The notes under the pieces: generated by a model | Database searches by the model: none | What the model was told of the DNA's origin: nothing | The model's input: only the letters and a program-made list of their open reading frames with translations | Translations under genes and position numbers: made by a program | From: Saururus chinensis | Taxonomy: Eukaryota > Streptophyta > Magnoliopsida > Piperales > Saururaceae | Direction of reading: 5' to 3' | DNA: 64,000 nucleotides | Assembly (NCBI GenBank): GCA_035235625.1 | Contig: CP141144.1 | Span: 40,918,014 to 40,982,013 of the forward strand | Shown here: piece by piece, positions 22,502-33,945 of the stretch | How positions within the stretch are numbered: position 1 is the stretch's first letter | How the letters are laid out: every line of letters begins with the position of its first letter

Positions 22502-25132
22502 CTACAATAGAATTTGGAGTTTTTTCAGGCTTTGGAGGACACCCCAATCTTTTGGTAACTGAGAAAGTCCCTCGCAAAAAACAAGGTCCAACAACTGCAA
22601 GTTTTGAAGTTTGCATATTGAATCTGGCAAAGCTGATATTGGAGTCAGACGAAGGAGGAGTTCTCTTAGTTCACGGAGGTCCCCTATATTTCCTGGTAAG
22701 TGAGCAAGACTCTTGCAAAAACAAAGGTCCAACACTTGCAAGTTGTGAAGTTTGCATATTGAATCTGGCAGACTTGATATTGGAGTAAAACTAAGGAGGA
22801 GTACCCTTAGTTCTTGGAGGTTCCCCATATCTTCTGGTAACTGGGAAAGACTTTTGCAATCTTTAAGGTGTAAGACCTGCAAGTTGTGAAGTTGGCAAAT
22901 GGAATGTGGTAGACTTAATATGGAAGTGTGTTCAAGGTAGAGTTCCCGAAGGCTTTGGAGATCACCTATGTCGTTAGGTAAGCATCTAACTTTGCCACAA
23001 TACCCAAGGTTTAAGGACTGCAAGTAATGAAGTTTGCATATTGAAACTGGTACACCTGCTGATGAAGTAGAACCAAGGTCCCCTGTGTTCTCTGGGTTGT
23101 TAGCAAGATTCTTACAAGAATAGAGGTGCAATGTTACCAAATGAGAAAGTTTGCCAATTGAACTTGGTAGGCTTGATACTGATGTACTAGAGAGGTTTAG
23201 GTACCGTAGGCTTCGAAGGTTTTCAATAGCTTTTGGTAAAATGTCAAGTTCAAAACAATCAGAAAGGTTCAATGCTTGCAAATTATAAAGCTCAAAAATT
23301 GCATCTGGCAGATTCTGCAGGTGATGATTTGAAGAGAGATCAAGGTAGCGAAGATGCTTCAACTTTCCAATGAAATGTGGCAGCTCAAATTCTTCAACCC
23401 AACGAACATCCAAAACACGTAGACTCCAATTTAGAACACTACCCCACAAAGCACGAGAATTTGATGGAAGAAACAAAATTGAGCGAAGCTTTTTAGCTTC
23501 CAGAAGCATATCAAACTCTGCTTCCTCTATGTGTGTAGCATGAAAAGAGGAATGCCTAATAGTTCCAATGAAATTGCATGTTTTGGCATCACTTGGTAGT
23601 CGACAATAGAACTTTCTTGAGACTAGACATGCTAAACTATGCACAAGTTCATGCACCATGTTATCTTCTTGAATGAGAAACCTTTGTTGTAGCTCATCAT
23701 AGTATTCACTCCCAATGTCTTCCGCCAACCTTCCAGCATTATCTTCTACAAAACCTTCTGCCATCCACAATCTAATCAATTCACCTTTTTGAAAGACATA
23801 ATCACTAGGGAAGAGGCATAGGTACTCAAAGCAACGCTTTAAAGAAGAAGGTAAGTAGTCATAGCTCTTTTTCAAAGAAAGGAAAATTCCGCCATCATCC
23901 CCACCTATTGACTTCCAAAGTTCATTTCTCAATATATTTTCCCATTTTTCCACAGCAGCACCTTCTAATATCGCCCCTAATGCATTGACTATGAGAGGAA
24001 CTCCTTTACACTTCTTGACAATTTCCATCCCTATCTTTGTCAATTTACAATTTATATGTGTGTTAACCCCTCGAAATGCTTTTCTTTTGAACAAAGCCAA
24101 GCAATGCTCATCTTCTAATATTCCTAATTTGTAGGGCTCCTTGTTACTTATAGCATTTGCAATTTTTCTATTACGAGTAGTAACAATAATTTTACTTCCA
24201 CTTGCACAACAATAAAACAAGGCTTCCAAGCTTTCCCATTCTTTCACTGTCCATATGTCATCCAACACAAGAAAACATTTTTTATTTCTTACCATGTCTC
24301 GGAAATGAAGCTGTAATGATGCAAATGACATATTTGAATAGTTGTCTTTCGTAACACACTGTATAAGGTCCCTCGTTACTTTGGCAATGTCAAAAACCTC
24401 AGACACAAATGCCCAACTTTGCAATTCGAAATAATTTTCAACTCTTTTATCCTGGAAGATAACTTGGGCAAGAGTAGTCTTCCCTATCCCCCCCATACCA
24501 ACTATAGGTATCACATAATAACTCTTATTGTTTGAATCACTTGATTCCAGTAACAATTTTATTAGAGCTTCTTTATCTTCCTTCCTACCATAGACCTTAT
24601 ACTCGTCTACAAGGGGGCCGGTTTCAGGTCTAATTCTAAATTGATGCAGCATTGAACTCGTCCCACTTGTTCCTTTCAGCCGAAGGGCATCAGCTTCCTT
24701 TGTAACCTCATCCAGCCTAAGCAACACCTCACCTATTTTGCCTTTTATCATTGCAGTAAAGTTAGCATTATCAGCAGACCCTTTTAAATTACCCAAGCAG
24801 GTTAAGAAATTACCGATAGCATCATTTCCAATTTGTTTGGTTGCTTCTTGTTCTAGCTTCATACGCTCAGTGTTCATCTCATCTAAAATGTTGTCCACAT
24901 CATAAGCTAAATCTCGGAGATCATCCATCCAGTTATGCACGCAATAATCCTGGATTCTAGCTTCAGCATCTTTGAGTATAACTTGAATTCTCGATAATTT
25001 CTTATCAAGCTCCTTCAGCTGGTTGCCAGAATCCCAAAAGTTATAAAAGTAATCTGACCGGAGGAACACATTCAACTGCTCGAACAAACCTTGGAAAAAA
25101 CTACTGAGAGCTGCGTCCACTAGCATCTCCAT
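22502..25132 (-). CDS. CNL disease-resistance protein 1 (RGA-like), LRR-shortened
   Basis: An 876-residue intracellular immune receptor in one exon. An Rx-type coiled coil (1 to about 150) has an EDVID-equivalent at DLAYDVDNILDEM (74-86). NB-ARC: VYGRK (180-184), P-loop GMGGIGKTT (212-220), kinase-2 CFLVLDDIW (286-294), RNBS-B GSKIIVTTR (312-320), GVPL (377-380), RNBS-D CFEYLCLFP (434-442). The MHD position reads VHE (493-495), where CNL2 keeps MHD; this motif holds the ADP-bound off state in the family. About ten LRRs follow from about 570, the last three as 47-residue double units. The protein stops at LKKLQILL, where CNL2 runs on for about 480 residues, and the DNA beyond still resembles LRR sequence in other frames for a short way. 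It could be a working short CNL or an early pseudogene. Confidence 0.9.
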   Translation of the reverse strand: MEMLVDAALSSFFQGLFEQLNVFLRSDYFYNFWDSGNQLKELDKKLSRIQVILKDAEARIQDYCVHNWMDDLRDLAYDVDNILDEMNTERMKLEQEATKQIGNDAIGNFLTCLGNLKGSADNANFTAMIKGKIGEVLLRLDEVTKEADALRLKGTSGTSSMLHQFRIRPETGPLVDEYKVYGRKEDKEALIKLLLESSDSNNKSYYVIPIVGMGGIGKTTLAQVIFQDKRVENYFELQSWAFVSEVFDIAKVTRDLIQCVTKDNYSNMSFASLQLHFRDMVRNKKCFLVLDDIWTVKEWESLEALFYCCASGSKIIVTTRNRKIANAISNKEPYKLGILEDEHCLALFKRKAFRGVNTHINCKLTKIGMEIVKKCKGVPLIVNALGAILEGAAVEKWENILRNELWKSIGGDDGGIFLSLKKSYDYLPSSLKRCFEYLCLFPSDYVFQKGELIRLWMAEGFVEDNAGRLAEDIGSEYYDELQQRFLIQEDNMVHELVHSLACLVSRKFYCRLPSDAKTCNFIGTIRHSSFHATHIEEAEFDMLLEAKKLRSILFLPSNSRALWGSVLNWSLRVLDVRWVEEFELPHFIGKLKHLRYLDLSSNHHLQNLPDAIFELYNLQALNLSDCFELDILPKAIENLRSLRYLNLSSTSVSSLPSSIGKLSHLVTLHLYSCKNLANNPENTGDLGSTSSAGVPVSICKLHYLQSLNLGYCGKVRCLPNDIGDLQSLRELYLEHTSILSLPHSICQLHNLQVLHLKDCKSLSQLPEDMGNLQELRVLLLSFTPISSLPDSICKLHNLQVLDLCFCKSLAHLPGNIGDLRELRELLLRLTPISALPDSICKLQNLQLLDLVFCEGLSQLPKDWGVLQSLKKLQILL
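22515..22990 (-). repeat. 141-bp LRR-coding repeats within CNL1
   Basis: Three to four successive copies of a 47-codon double LRR (LPDSICKLHNLQVLDL..CKSL..LP core) lie in tandem, with TTGCAAGTTGTGAAG-like words on the plus strand about every 141 bases (about 22600, 22740, 22880). High similarity points to recent unequal crossing-over or slippage within the gene. Confidence 0.8.
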
Positions 25133-26004
25133 GATCGTCTTCTCTTAAGTGGGAAGAATATGAACTTTGCTCTTCCAAACTGAGCTCCGTTTTAGAGCTA
25201 CCAAGATCCTGTATTTCAGTGTCCAAATTCCAAAATGCAAACCAAAATCTTTGGTTTTCAGAACTCACGACAAAATGACCGTGCCGGAGGAGAGCAAAAC
25301 AAGATGGCCGCGCCGGAGGGGAGGAAAGGAGAAAGAGATGGGAAAGGGCAAGTAACTGCAGATATGGGGGGATTCAGAGGAGGGAGAAGCTGCTGGCCGA
25401 GATGGACACGCCTGAGGAAGAAGAAGATGCTGGTGGAGATGGTCGGACAGGACTTTTCACCCCCTTTCGACTCGGGCATTTTCAATTGCCAAGGGGGGAG
25501 GTTGTCATTTTAGATGTTAGGACTTTGAAATCACAACTCATTGGCTAACGCCGTATTATGAAATGTGCGTGTGAAATCCTAAACAATTCACCCTAATGCT
25601 TATATTTTAAAATCGGTGAGCGTTGGCTTATATGATGTATAATTTATAAACGTCCATTTTAAAATTCACCGTCCGATCACATCTAACGCTTCTGACTCTT
25701 TACAGTTAACTAGAGTTAGACCAGCCTTTGACCAAGCGCACAAAAAAATTTCCCGCGTATCCCCCTCCTGTAGAAGTTCACCCCGCCCTCCAACTCCAAC
25801 GACGACCATTTATCCGTTCTCAAGTTCCCTTCCGATCTCTAGAAATTTATCCCATTTGGTTCTCCTTCCGATCGAAATGGTGCTCTGATCGATTCTCTCT
25901 TCCAATTTAAGTCATAAGTCGGACATCTGTCCCCTTTTCTTTTTGGATTTTTCATAGAATTTGCCCTAACTTTCGATGTCGGCACCAGCAATAGGCCAGC
26001 AAGG
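25133..26004. other. intergenic region between CNL1 and the PX pseudogene
   Basis: This is a head-to-head spacer. The part at about 25260-25470 is GC- and purine-rich (GGAGGGGAGG-type runs) and may be 5'-UTR or promoter of CNL1. From 25740 the plus strand looks like the 5'-UTR of the PX gene (pyrimidine-rich, TCTCTCTTCC). No TATA element could be fixed for either gene. Confidence 0.4.
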
Positions 26005-27684
26005 ATGCCGGTAAAGAGCGTCCCTACGTATAGGCACGATGGTACCTTGCCTCTTCCACTCGGTATGGACAGGAGCCAGCCTCCCAAAAAAATGTGAGTC
26101 TATTGTCTTTCATAAATGATGACTTTTGATGATCTGGGATTTCTTCTATTGATGGAATTAGTGTACTCCTAAACATTGTGGTTGTTCGAAGATGAAACTA
26201 AAGAGTTTGTGTTGGTATTCAACAGTTGGAGCTCTGCGGTAGTGGAAGATCTCGATTTTTTTCCGCTTAAAAGAAGATCTTGATAGTAGATCATTTGAGT
26301 GCATTTTGTTCTTTGGTGGTTAATAAATGTGCTCTGCACTCAAGGTTTGGGAGTGGAGTTAGTATCACTGTTAATTATGAATCATTGGCAGAGAGAGAAC
26401 GGAAGAAAGGAGTAGCATGTTAGTAGATGGTCCTGTACAATTCAAGCTAGTTATAATTTTTTCTTCTGATTTTTTTTTAATGTGAACACTAATGGAATTA
26501 TAACTCAATCAGTACTTTGTATTAATCGGTTGACTAAATTACATGTCAAACGAATAAATGAACTTAGCTTGGTATTGTTAATTGCTTCCGATCTTCAACC
26601 ATTTTGGAGATTAGACTTGCGAATTAAGGCAATCTAGCCACTTTCTTCTGCGTCCTGATTGTTGTACTCTTGATATCATAGACAAAAGGTGAATGCATTA
26701 CAGCTACTGTTAATATATATTTATAGAAAAATGCTTCCGCGACGTTAAAAAAACTACGTCAATAGCCTACTTTATCTTTTGAAAACTATTGATGTTATTT
26801 TTATGGGCCCCATACATCAATGGTTTTTAAAAGATGAAATAGGCTATTGACGTAATTTTTTTAACGTCATCATAGCATTACTCATATTTATATATGTCTA
26901 TAAACAACAATCAGGATGCTTCATGGGGAAGCTTTAAATCTCTTATTATATTTCATATTCAGCCGCCTTTCTGTACATTTTTCTTTCACTTTATGGTAAT
27001 AGACAAAACATTCTTCTCAAACAACCAAGTACGTTTTTTAACTTGCTTTCAATTCCATTCCTCCATTGACAGTGAATAACCTAAAACTCATTCTTTTGTT
27101 GTTCTAGTAAACAGCATAATTGTCTCTAATGAATACTTTTCACAATTAGTTGTCTAACATGAGTTTATCCATGAAAATTTTTCTATGCAATTATAGGATA
27201 GAAGAGACACTGAGTGGCTGCATGACCCCCTCACAGATAGAGTTATTGTGTTATGATTCCCTCTTGGGTTACCCGACCGAGCAAAAGATCTCAAATGGTA
27301 GCTTGGCTGATCCCGTAAGTGGTGAGAACCTTATTACTTTGCAAAGACAACTGCACTATTACAATACACTTGTAGTAAGGTGGTATTTTTGATGAAGTTG
27401 AGTTGAAAAACTATTCTAATTTCAATTAAAAAGTATTGTTAAACTGTGGTGTGCTGCAAATTATTGTTGTGTGTAAGGACATTTATACTGATCTCATTTG
27501 TTTGGGGGGTCTGTTATTTGGTTTATGTCTTGAATGTGCAACTCAGGCTCATCCAACCTCTTCCTTTAACATAATTAGTTGGCAGTTTTATAGGGTTCTT
27601 GTTAGAGTTCAATCACCCGAGGGAATTAGTGTATCTAGAGGAGTATTTCGCAGACTCAGTGACTTCTTGAAGCTTTTTAATAAG
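26005..27684 (+). pseudogene. EREX-like PX-domain protein pseudogene (5' exons)
   Basis: Three exon-like blocks keep GT-AG borders. Exon 1 (26005-26093) encodes MPVKSVPTYRHDGTLPLPLG MDRSQPPKK; plant EREX proteins start with RHDGxSPLPLGMDWSPPPRKW. Exon 2 (27197-27314) starts DRRDTEWLHDPLTD, matching GRDTVWPHDPxTG, then meets a TGA and later stops. Exon 3 (27586-27684) encodes FYRVLVRVQSPEGISVSRG VFRRLSDFLKLFNK, the first part of a PX domain. EREX binds phosphoinositides and acts as an effector of plant RAB5 in vacuolar trafficking. Stops and a frame change in exon 2 and the absence of later PX and coiled-coil exons make this dead. A foldback MITE sits in the first intron. Confidence 0.8.
26726..26883. 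mobile_element. small foldback MITE
   Basis: The arms of about 70 bases (GACGTTAAAAAAACTACGTC.. against its reverse complement ..GACGTAATTTTTTTAACGTC) surround a TTTTATGGGCCCC centre. The outer ends read AATGCT/AGCATT. The flanking TA-rich sequence hides any target duplication, so the superfamily is not assigned. Confidence 0.8.
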
Positions 27685-27736
27685 GTATAAAAATACATTC
27701 AATTCAACTTTGGAATAAATATGACCTCATTATATA

Positions 27737-27843
27737 GTAATCCATCTGTCCCATAATATTAGCTCTATTTAGTTTTTCAAAATGCACTATTTTTAGTTTA
27801 TCTTGAAAAACTAAATAGAGCTATTAATATAGGATGGAGGGAG
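27737..27843. mobile_element. short Stowaway-like MITE
   Basis: The right end GGATGGAGGGAG followed by TA is typical of Stowaway. The left end is diverged (ATCCATCTGTCCCATAATA). The two halves form inverted repeats around AACTAAATAGAGCTATT. Length is 107 bases. Confidence 0.85.
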
Positions 27844-27849
27844 TAATAT

Positions 27850-30800
27850 TTTCATGAAATTTCTCTTTAATGATGGTTAAAATCTCATGGTTTGAGTGTG
27901 TTGTTAGTTGTATCAGTTGCTTTGCATTATGTTGTACTCATCTTGGTGTTTAGACACTGATCTAATTTATTGACAAATAAACTTACTCTTCACTGGTTAT
28001 GGTAGGTTGAGCTTTGGTTACAATCACCTTCAAATAAAGGCTTTGTCTGGCCCTTGTGTCAATTTTACCCACTGAAAATCTTATTAGCTCATGAAAATTT
28101 TGACATATAATTGGAGTCATATTGGCTGTTTTCCATATATAAAACGAATTTTTTTTACAATCTTTTGGATTTTTTATGTGTTCAAGTTTTTATGTATGAT
28201 AGTTGAAGCAGCTCTTCCCTAAAAAATCCTCCCATAGGCACTACCAAAGCATCGATTTTTAAGAATAAACTCTAGCAAACTCTATTGGAAGAGGTTGATT
28301 GTAATATTATGTAATACATCTGGTACATACTTTCTAAAAGAGCAATTTAAAAAAAATATATTTTCCTTTTTGTTGAGCCCTATATAATGCTAGTTATATT
28401 TTGTCAATTTATAGTTCTAGTTATAAGACATTAATTCTATGATGTTTATAGCAAAAGCAATGTTTTGTTATCAAAGTATGAATGACAGGCTCTTTCTCTC
28501 TGTGTACTTTTCTTTTATTGGGCCTTCGAAAATCCAATTAGTGTATAAATCTCAAGATTACATGCCTTACTTCTCATGTAAGTGCATGTTTAATAATTAG
28601 TTCCATCCCGTTGATGAAATATAATAGGAGGAAGGGGTCTTTGATGTTGTTGTGGAAACATTTGAAAAATGTGTGACCTTCTCACCGTTGCACTCAAAGT
28701 GTACGAGATAGTGGAAAAGCTATGATGATAGGGCTTGTTGTATCTACTGCATCTATTGTTCTTGGTTAAGTAGACATTAAGCAACTAGTCTATAGACACA
28801 TATAAATACAATGTGTTTAGCATTATAAAGTTGCTTACATATTTGATTTATGTTTGTTATGTAGGTAAAAATTATAGGCTTAATGGGTCTCGAGCATGAC
28901 AAGCTCTGCCGCAAGTGATTAAGCTTGTCGAGACTAGTTTCTTTAATTTAACACTTATATTTCAAGTAAATGTAAATTTGAGGAAGCTAGCAAAGCCTAT
29001 GAGGATCTTGATAGCAGAAGGATTGTTGGCAGAGTTTTTGTTGAGGTCTTGTAGAAGCAAACAGAATGATATGCATGTATTTTTAAACTATTAAGAACCA
29101 TAGTTATCCAAGGAAGTTGAGACCTAGTTAGGAAGATTTTGTGGTTATTTATCTAACTTTTACCCTTGTAAAAAAATTGAATTTTTTGTTTATTAGTTTC
29201 TGCACATGGTTAGTCGTGCCATGATTAGATTTATCTTTTCATAAACCCAACTTTGTATTTTGGTTTTTGAAGATCTCGTGGCATATTTATGCAAAACCGA
29301 TACTCAAATTTCAAGATGATTATCTACCAATTTCTTTGATGAAAGCTACACATGCAAATAGCTAATGGGAAATAGAATTTTATGAATTTAATTTGTGAAG
29401 GGTTTAATAGTCTACAGTGAAAAGGTGCCAATAATTGCATGAACCTTAACAGAAGTGCTTTCATTTACAAAATTTACATTAAAAAAAAAAGGAAATAAGA
29501 ACTCTAACATGAACTTGTTATGAGAGAGCATAATGTCCAATTCCTCCCAATTTTCATTAGAAGTCAACCAACGGAAGCATTCTAATCCACTACCTAAAAC
29601 AGTATCTGAGATATGGTGAAGTGGTAGAATCCTCTCTCAATAAACTTTCTACATTCACTTCACAACATTTCTCTTCCGACCACCAATTGGCTGTAACTAA
29701 AATTGCCAATCAGGCTCCACAATGTCTCCCTGCTTCAAAATTTAATGTTTAAATAAACAACATATAAGACGTCATATCTCAAACCATATAAAGTAGATAC
29801 CCCTTTTTGATATGAGGCAAGTAAAACTCTCATGCACTTCATTCAACTGAGTTGTTAGCCCTCATGAAAAATTCTATGACAAATGACCAAGTAACCAAAT
29901 TATTCTGTCTTTCCTTAACCAATAAAGCAGAAATAGTAAATCTTCATGCAATGTATGAAAATATAGTAATAATGAGAGACTACAAACATGTCATTGGTAA
30001 GTACCAAGCATTTTATCGAACAACTTTCTGGTTAAAGTTCTTTAGTTCATGGATCCCGAAAAAAGATCACAAACAATGTTGGAACATCAGGGGCTCAAAA
30101 TCCATTTATTTTATAGTCATCATTCATGTTCAACAATAAGCTGATAATTTCTCTCTCCAATCTATCCTGTCCTCTTAGTACCTGCAATAAAAGCAAGAAA
30201 CAACGAATTTGCTTTGAGATGCACTACTAACACAGCCTGACACCCAAAATTACATGAACTACTAGCACGCTCTTATTCTACTCTCTAACCCCCCCCCCCC
30301 CCCCCATGTAGTCCATATACAAAAGGATAAAGATTTGACAGCAGAATAGATTTTTTTTTTGCAATACACATCAGACTGAATACCTCAATAAAGAAATTAA
30401 CCAAAAATACTTCTTAAGTGTCATGAAATTTGTTACATTTTCTAATGACCAATCTTTTCAATTCACGAAAAACACATTTAATTGCCAAACTTCTACAATA
30501 GGGAAATACATATAAACCCAAGTGGAAAGCCAACAAGTGGCAATATCCACAACATTGGAACTGAAACAAGCCCATACAGGTCTTTTGAAAAGAGCTAAAA
30601 ATAAATGAAAAGGAGGAGTAGGTGATAGATAAAGAGATAAGGTAAGTGATGTACAAAAAAGAATGACTGTCCGGCTACTCAGATGTATCGTGTGTGGAAC
30701 TTCCACATTCCTAAGGACCATATCTGGAAAAATACAAGCACATATATGGTTGTAATTTTTTTGCTATAATTTTCAATTGCTTTACTACATACTCTCCAAA

Positions 30801-31364
30801 AAAAATTGCATGCATCAGTAACTGATTAGAAGACTTATAGCAATAATTAAAGCCAATGAGCACTGCCAAATAAAATAAAATTAACATCACTATCTTGGAA
30901 GAGAAACAAAATTTAGAATTTGAAAAGGGGAGGACCTTCTCCTCGAAACCTCTGCAGCAGCTGAATTCTTTGATAATCTTTCATATGTATAGTCCTGACA
31001 CTGCAGTTGATTATTGAGAGCGCTTCTTAGAAGCTATTTCAAACTTCAAGAAAATTCACATTAATTGACATCAAATTTGTCAAAAATAAGATCTTTCCAG
31101 AGCATGAAATCCAAAGCAGGGAGGCAAGCTAGACTAACGGACCAGAATTTCAGGAAGCAACAAGCAAATGAAGACTCAAGGTAGAAATCGATCATGACAT
31201 CCTTCATGCTCCAGATGCCGATCACGTCAACTCACTCTCTCGCGGCGAACAATCCGAAACATCTTCTTCAAACAGACCCTGAACAGCCAACTCGGGAACA
31301 CAATTCAGGGGCCTAAAGGGAAATCAATCGGCGAAAGTGAGCTCTCTGCCATTCAAGGCTATAC
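27850..31364. other. mostly non-coding; a few exon-like blocks on the minus strand
   Basis: No gene could be built. On the minus strand, after good acceptor sites, short exon-like pieces occur: about 30960-31000 (QDYTYERLSKNSAAAEV), about 30660-30722 (MVLRNVEVPHTIHLSSRTV) and about 30100-30181 (VLRGQDRLEREIISLLLNMN followed by a stop near 30100). With the start exon at 31365-31468 they could form one small gene, but I do not recognise it. A 17-C run lies at 30289-30305. The rest is AT-rich and featureless. Confidence 0.4.
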
Positions 31365-31468
31365 CTTCGAGATAGGAAGTAGGCGAAGAAGGCAAGTCCG
31401 ATAGAGGAGGAAGAGGAGGCCACAGAGGGAGGGGAGGAATAGGCGACGGACGGAGGGAGAAGCTCCAT
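31365..31468 (-). CDS. candidate first coding exon, unrecognised gene
   Basis: Reading the minus strand from ATG at 31468, one frame gives MELLPPSVAYSSPPSVASSS SSIGLAFFAYFLSRR and then a GTATAG donor at 31364. Upstream is a pyrimidine-rich, CT-heavy stretch like a plant 5'-UTR, and the local GC content is higher than around it. The Ser/Pro-rich start followed by a short hydrophobic run could be a transit or signal-anchor peptide. Possible downstream exons lie at 30.1-31.0 kb. The product is unknown, and chance occurrence cannot be excluded. Confidence 0.4.
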
Positions 31469-31925
31469 TGGTGTGGAGGAGTCCTGTGTTAGAGTGAGTC
31501 AATTGCCATTACCGCCATTTTCGAAGAGTGACAAAATCTCCAAAACTATCCACAAAAGTAAGGGTAAGTTTATGGGTGACGGGGGTTGTGGCCGGTGGCT
31601 AGCGACTTAGGGATAAGAGAGCGGTAGTTCACCAGTAGCGGACTTGACAGAGGAGAGCACGGGAGGTCTTTTAAGCAGACGATGATGGAGAACCCACAGG
31701 TGTTCGTGGCGGAAGAAGTAGCGGCGGTGGGTGGCGGGGGGATTTGTGGCAAGAGGGGGAGATCCTGTATGTTACTGGCTGGAGGGAGCGGCTGGAACGA
31801 GGATCTGGTTAGGGAGGCTTACATTGGTACTAGTTAACTATGGTTAAATGCCTCAATTTTATCAAAAGCCATGGGATTTTAATCGGACTGCTACCATACA
31901 CTGGGCGTGTCTACTTTAAATGAGT

Positions 31926-31980
31926 AGGGGGGCCCCCCTGAGTAATGCGGGCCATTGGATATAAAACCAATGGCCCGGTG
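31926..31980. repeat. palindromes near 31.95 kb
   Basis: AGGGGGGCCCCCCT is a 14-bp perfect palindrome. It is followed by GGGCCATTGG and, after eight bases, CCAATGGCCC, a 10-bp perfect hairpin stem. The pair might be the core of a small MITE, but its ends were not found. Confidence 0.7.
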
Positions 31981-32045
31981 GGCCTGGGTTCACACAGCTC
32001 ACCTCAACTTTTACCCGTATAGATTGACGCTTTTAGGAAAATTAA

Positions 32046-32615
32046 GGGGCTGTTTGGGTACTAAATCGTGAGAAGATTTAGTCGATTTAGTGTCAATTCA
32101 GTACTGAATTATTAGAATCTTGTTTGTGTACTGAAGCTGCGCTGAATTAAAAATTCAAAGATCGTAGTAAGATTCAAATTGCTTTCACTGGAATCAAGAC
32201 TGAATCACTGAATCACCTCATGAGGTGATTCAGTTGATTCAGTCTCCTAATCACCGTTTTAAAAATTATAGATTCTATTATTTTTTAATGTTTATCGTTC
32301 ATATCGATTTGAGCTTCGAAAAACGTGTCATATAGGTAGGGCCCACTTTAAAAGTTCAAAATTACCTACCCTTGTGAGATCTTGTTTGATAGAGCTTGAA
32401 TTTAGGAGTGTAATGGTACCAAGAACGTGCATATCCGAGTTCGAAAGAGAGAGTTAGAGGTGTTTAAAATTTTAAGACTGGGTTTGACGTGACATCTGAA
32501 TTTATTTTAGCAAATTCTATAGCCAAACGTAATTCATAATCAGCGATGAATTTACTAAATTGAATCGCTACTAAATTGAATCGTTACTGAATTAATTCAG
32601 TACCCAAACGACCCC
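32046..32615. mobile_element. PIF/Harbinger (Tourist-like) MITE
   Basis: The ends GGGGCTGTTTGGGTACT and the reverse complement of AGTACCCAAACGACCCC form inverted repeats. TAA flanks it at 32043-32045 and 32616-32618, the 3-bp TWA duplication of this superfamily. It is 570 bases without transposase. Inner AATTCAGTACTGAATT-type words add further symmetry. Confidence 0.93.
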
Positions 32616-32664
32616 TAAACATCTTCGTAATGGTAGTGTTGGAAGTACCCACTTTGAGGAGGCT

Positions 32665-33945
32665 AGATGAGAATGTGACCCAATATTCTCTGAATGGGCC
32701 AAAATTCGGAGGCAACAATCAGGGTGGAGGAGCCAGGGCCGGGGTAGTGCTACAACGGAGCTAGGAGGTTGGATTGAACTTGTGTAAGGGAAGGAGCTGA
32801 TCTTCTCTAGGCGAAATTGTCCAAGATAGCCAAGAAAGGAATAGTGTTGAGAAAATAACTTGCTGAGATCAGGTCAAGCCAGGGCTACCAGGCGCTGGTC
32901 CCCAGCCTTAGCCTCCTAGCCTATTTTCAAGCGATAGGCTTTGGCCCTAACACGTCCTTATGCCAACTGGGCCTATGTTGCATTTCTTTTTTTACTTTTT
33001 TCATCAAAAAGTAAAACCCATAAAACATCTGCCAGTAAATTTTGTCAAAGCAATAAGGCGCAAAGGAAACTACTAGTATGTTAAAGGTGACTGTTATGTG
33101 ATTAACAAAAAGCTGGCCAGCTCTATAATTTTCCACATTGCTAGTAATTATGATAATTTGTGCCGTTTAATCACATATGATTCCCTTTTTTTAGGCAATC
33201 ATGTGTTGCCTGCTGTCACTAAGAGTGTAATTTTTCTTGTTATAAAGAAAAAGATCAATAGGTAGGGAAGATCTGGATTGGAGATCAATATTGCTGCTTG
33301 GTACCAAACCACTATGGTTAGGTCATACAAGAGTACGGGCACTAGGTTGATGATTTCAAGAAAGTAGAACCTATGTTACTGACTAATGTGTTTCATCTCT
33401 TCAATTCTTTTATACAAAAATCTCTTGATTTCAAGCGAATAAATGCTACTCCTTTTGGCATAAAACAATGCACCGAATTACTTTCCCTGCTTTTTTATCT
33501 CATCTTCATGAATAACCAATTCATCAAATGATACAATACAAAATTTATTGTTACTATAAATTCATTTTTTAGCACAAAATTAAACTCGATTTAAGTCTCT
33601 TTTTGAAGTGTATCATACTCAAGCCTCACATTCCAATCTTCAAGGATTCCCTGTGACTGGTCTCTATCTCACTCTATACACTTTTCCCTTCCATGAGTTT
33701 TAAACACAGTCCTCAAACATTGTATTTGTGTTGTCACGTTTAGGCAGATTTTCATAACCCTAAAATTTGCAGGTATATTTCTCAATCTTAAAAGCCAAAT
33801 TGGTTTGGTCCAGTGATCGCCTGTCCAGAAAATCCTACCATGGTGAAAGAGGGAAAAAACAGTGAAGGCTGTCTTTGCCATAAATAACTAAGATTCACGG
33901 TCCAAAACATGGAAAGCTAAATAAATTATTTTTCGATGTCTATCA
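32665..33945 (+). repeat. 1.28-kb direct duplication, copy A
   Basis: It matches 38973-40262 in the same orientation over its whole length, with a modest number of substitutions and small indels (shared landmarks CCCAATATTCTCTGAATGGG, CCAGGGCCGGGGTAGTG, CACTCTATACACTTTTCCC). It contains no gene. It lies directly after the Harbinger MITE, which copy B lacks, so the duplication does not include the MITE. Confidence 0.9.

Noticed and set aside
22398-22616. 72-residue minus-strand frame overlapping the CNL1 end
   Set aside because: It is another frame of the decayed LRR tail beyond the CNL1 stop, not a separate gene.
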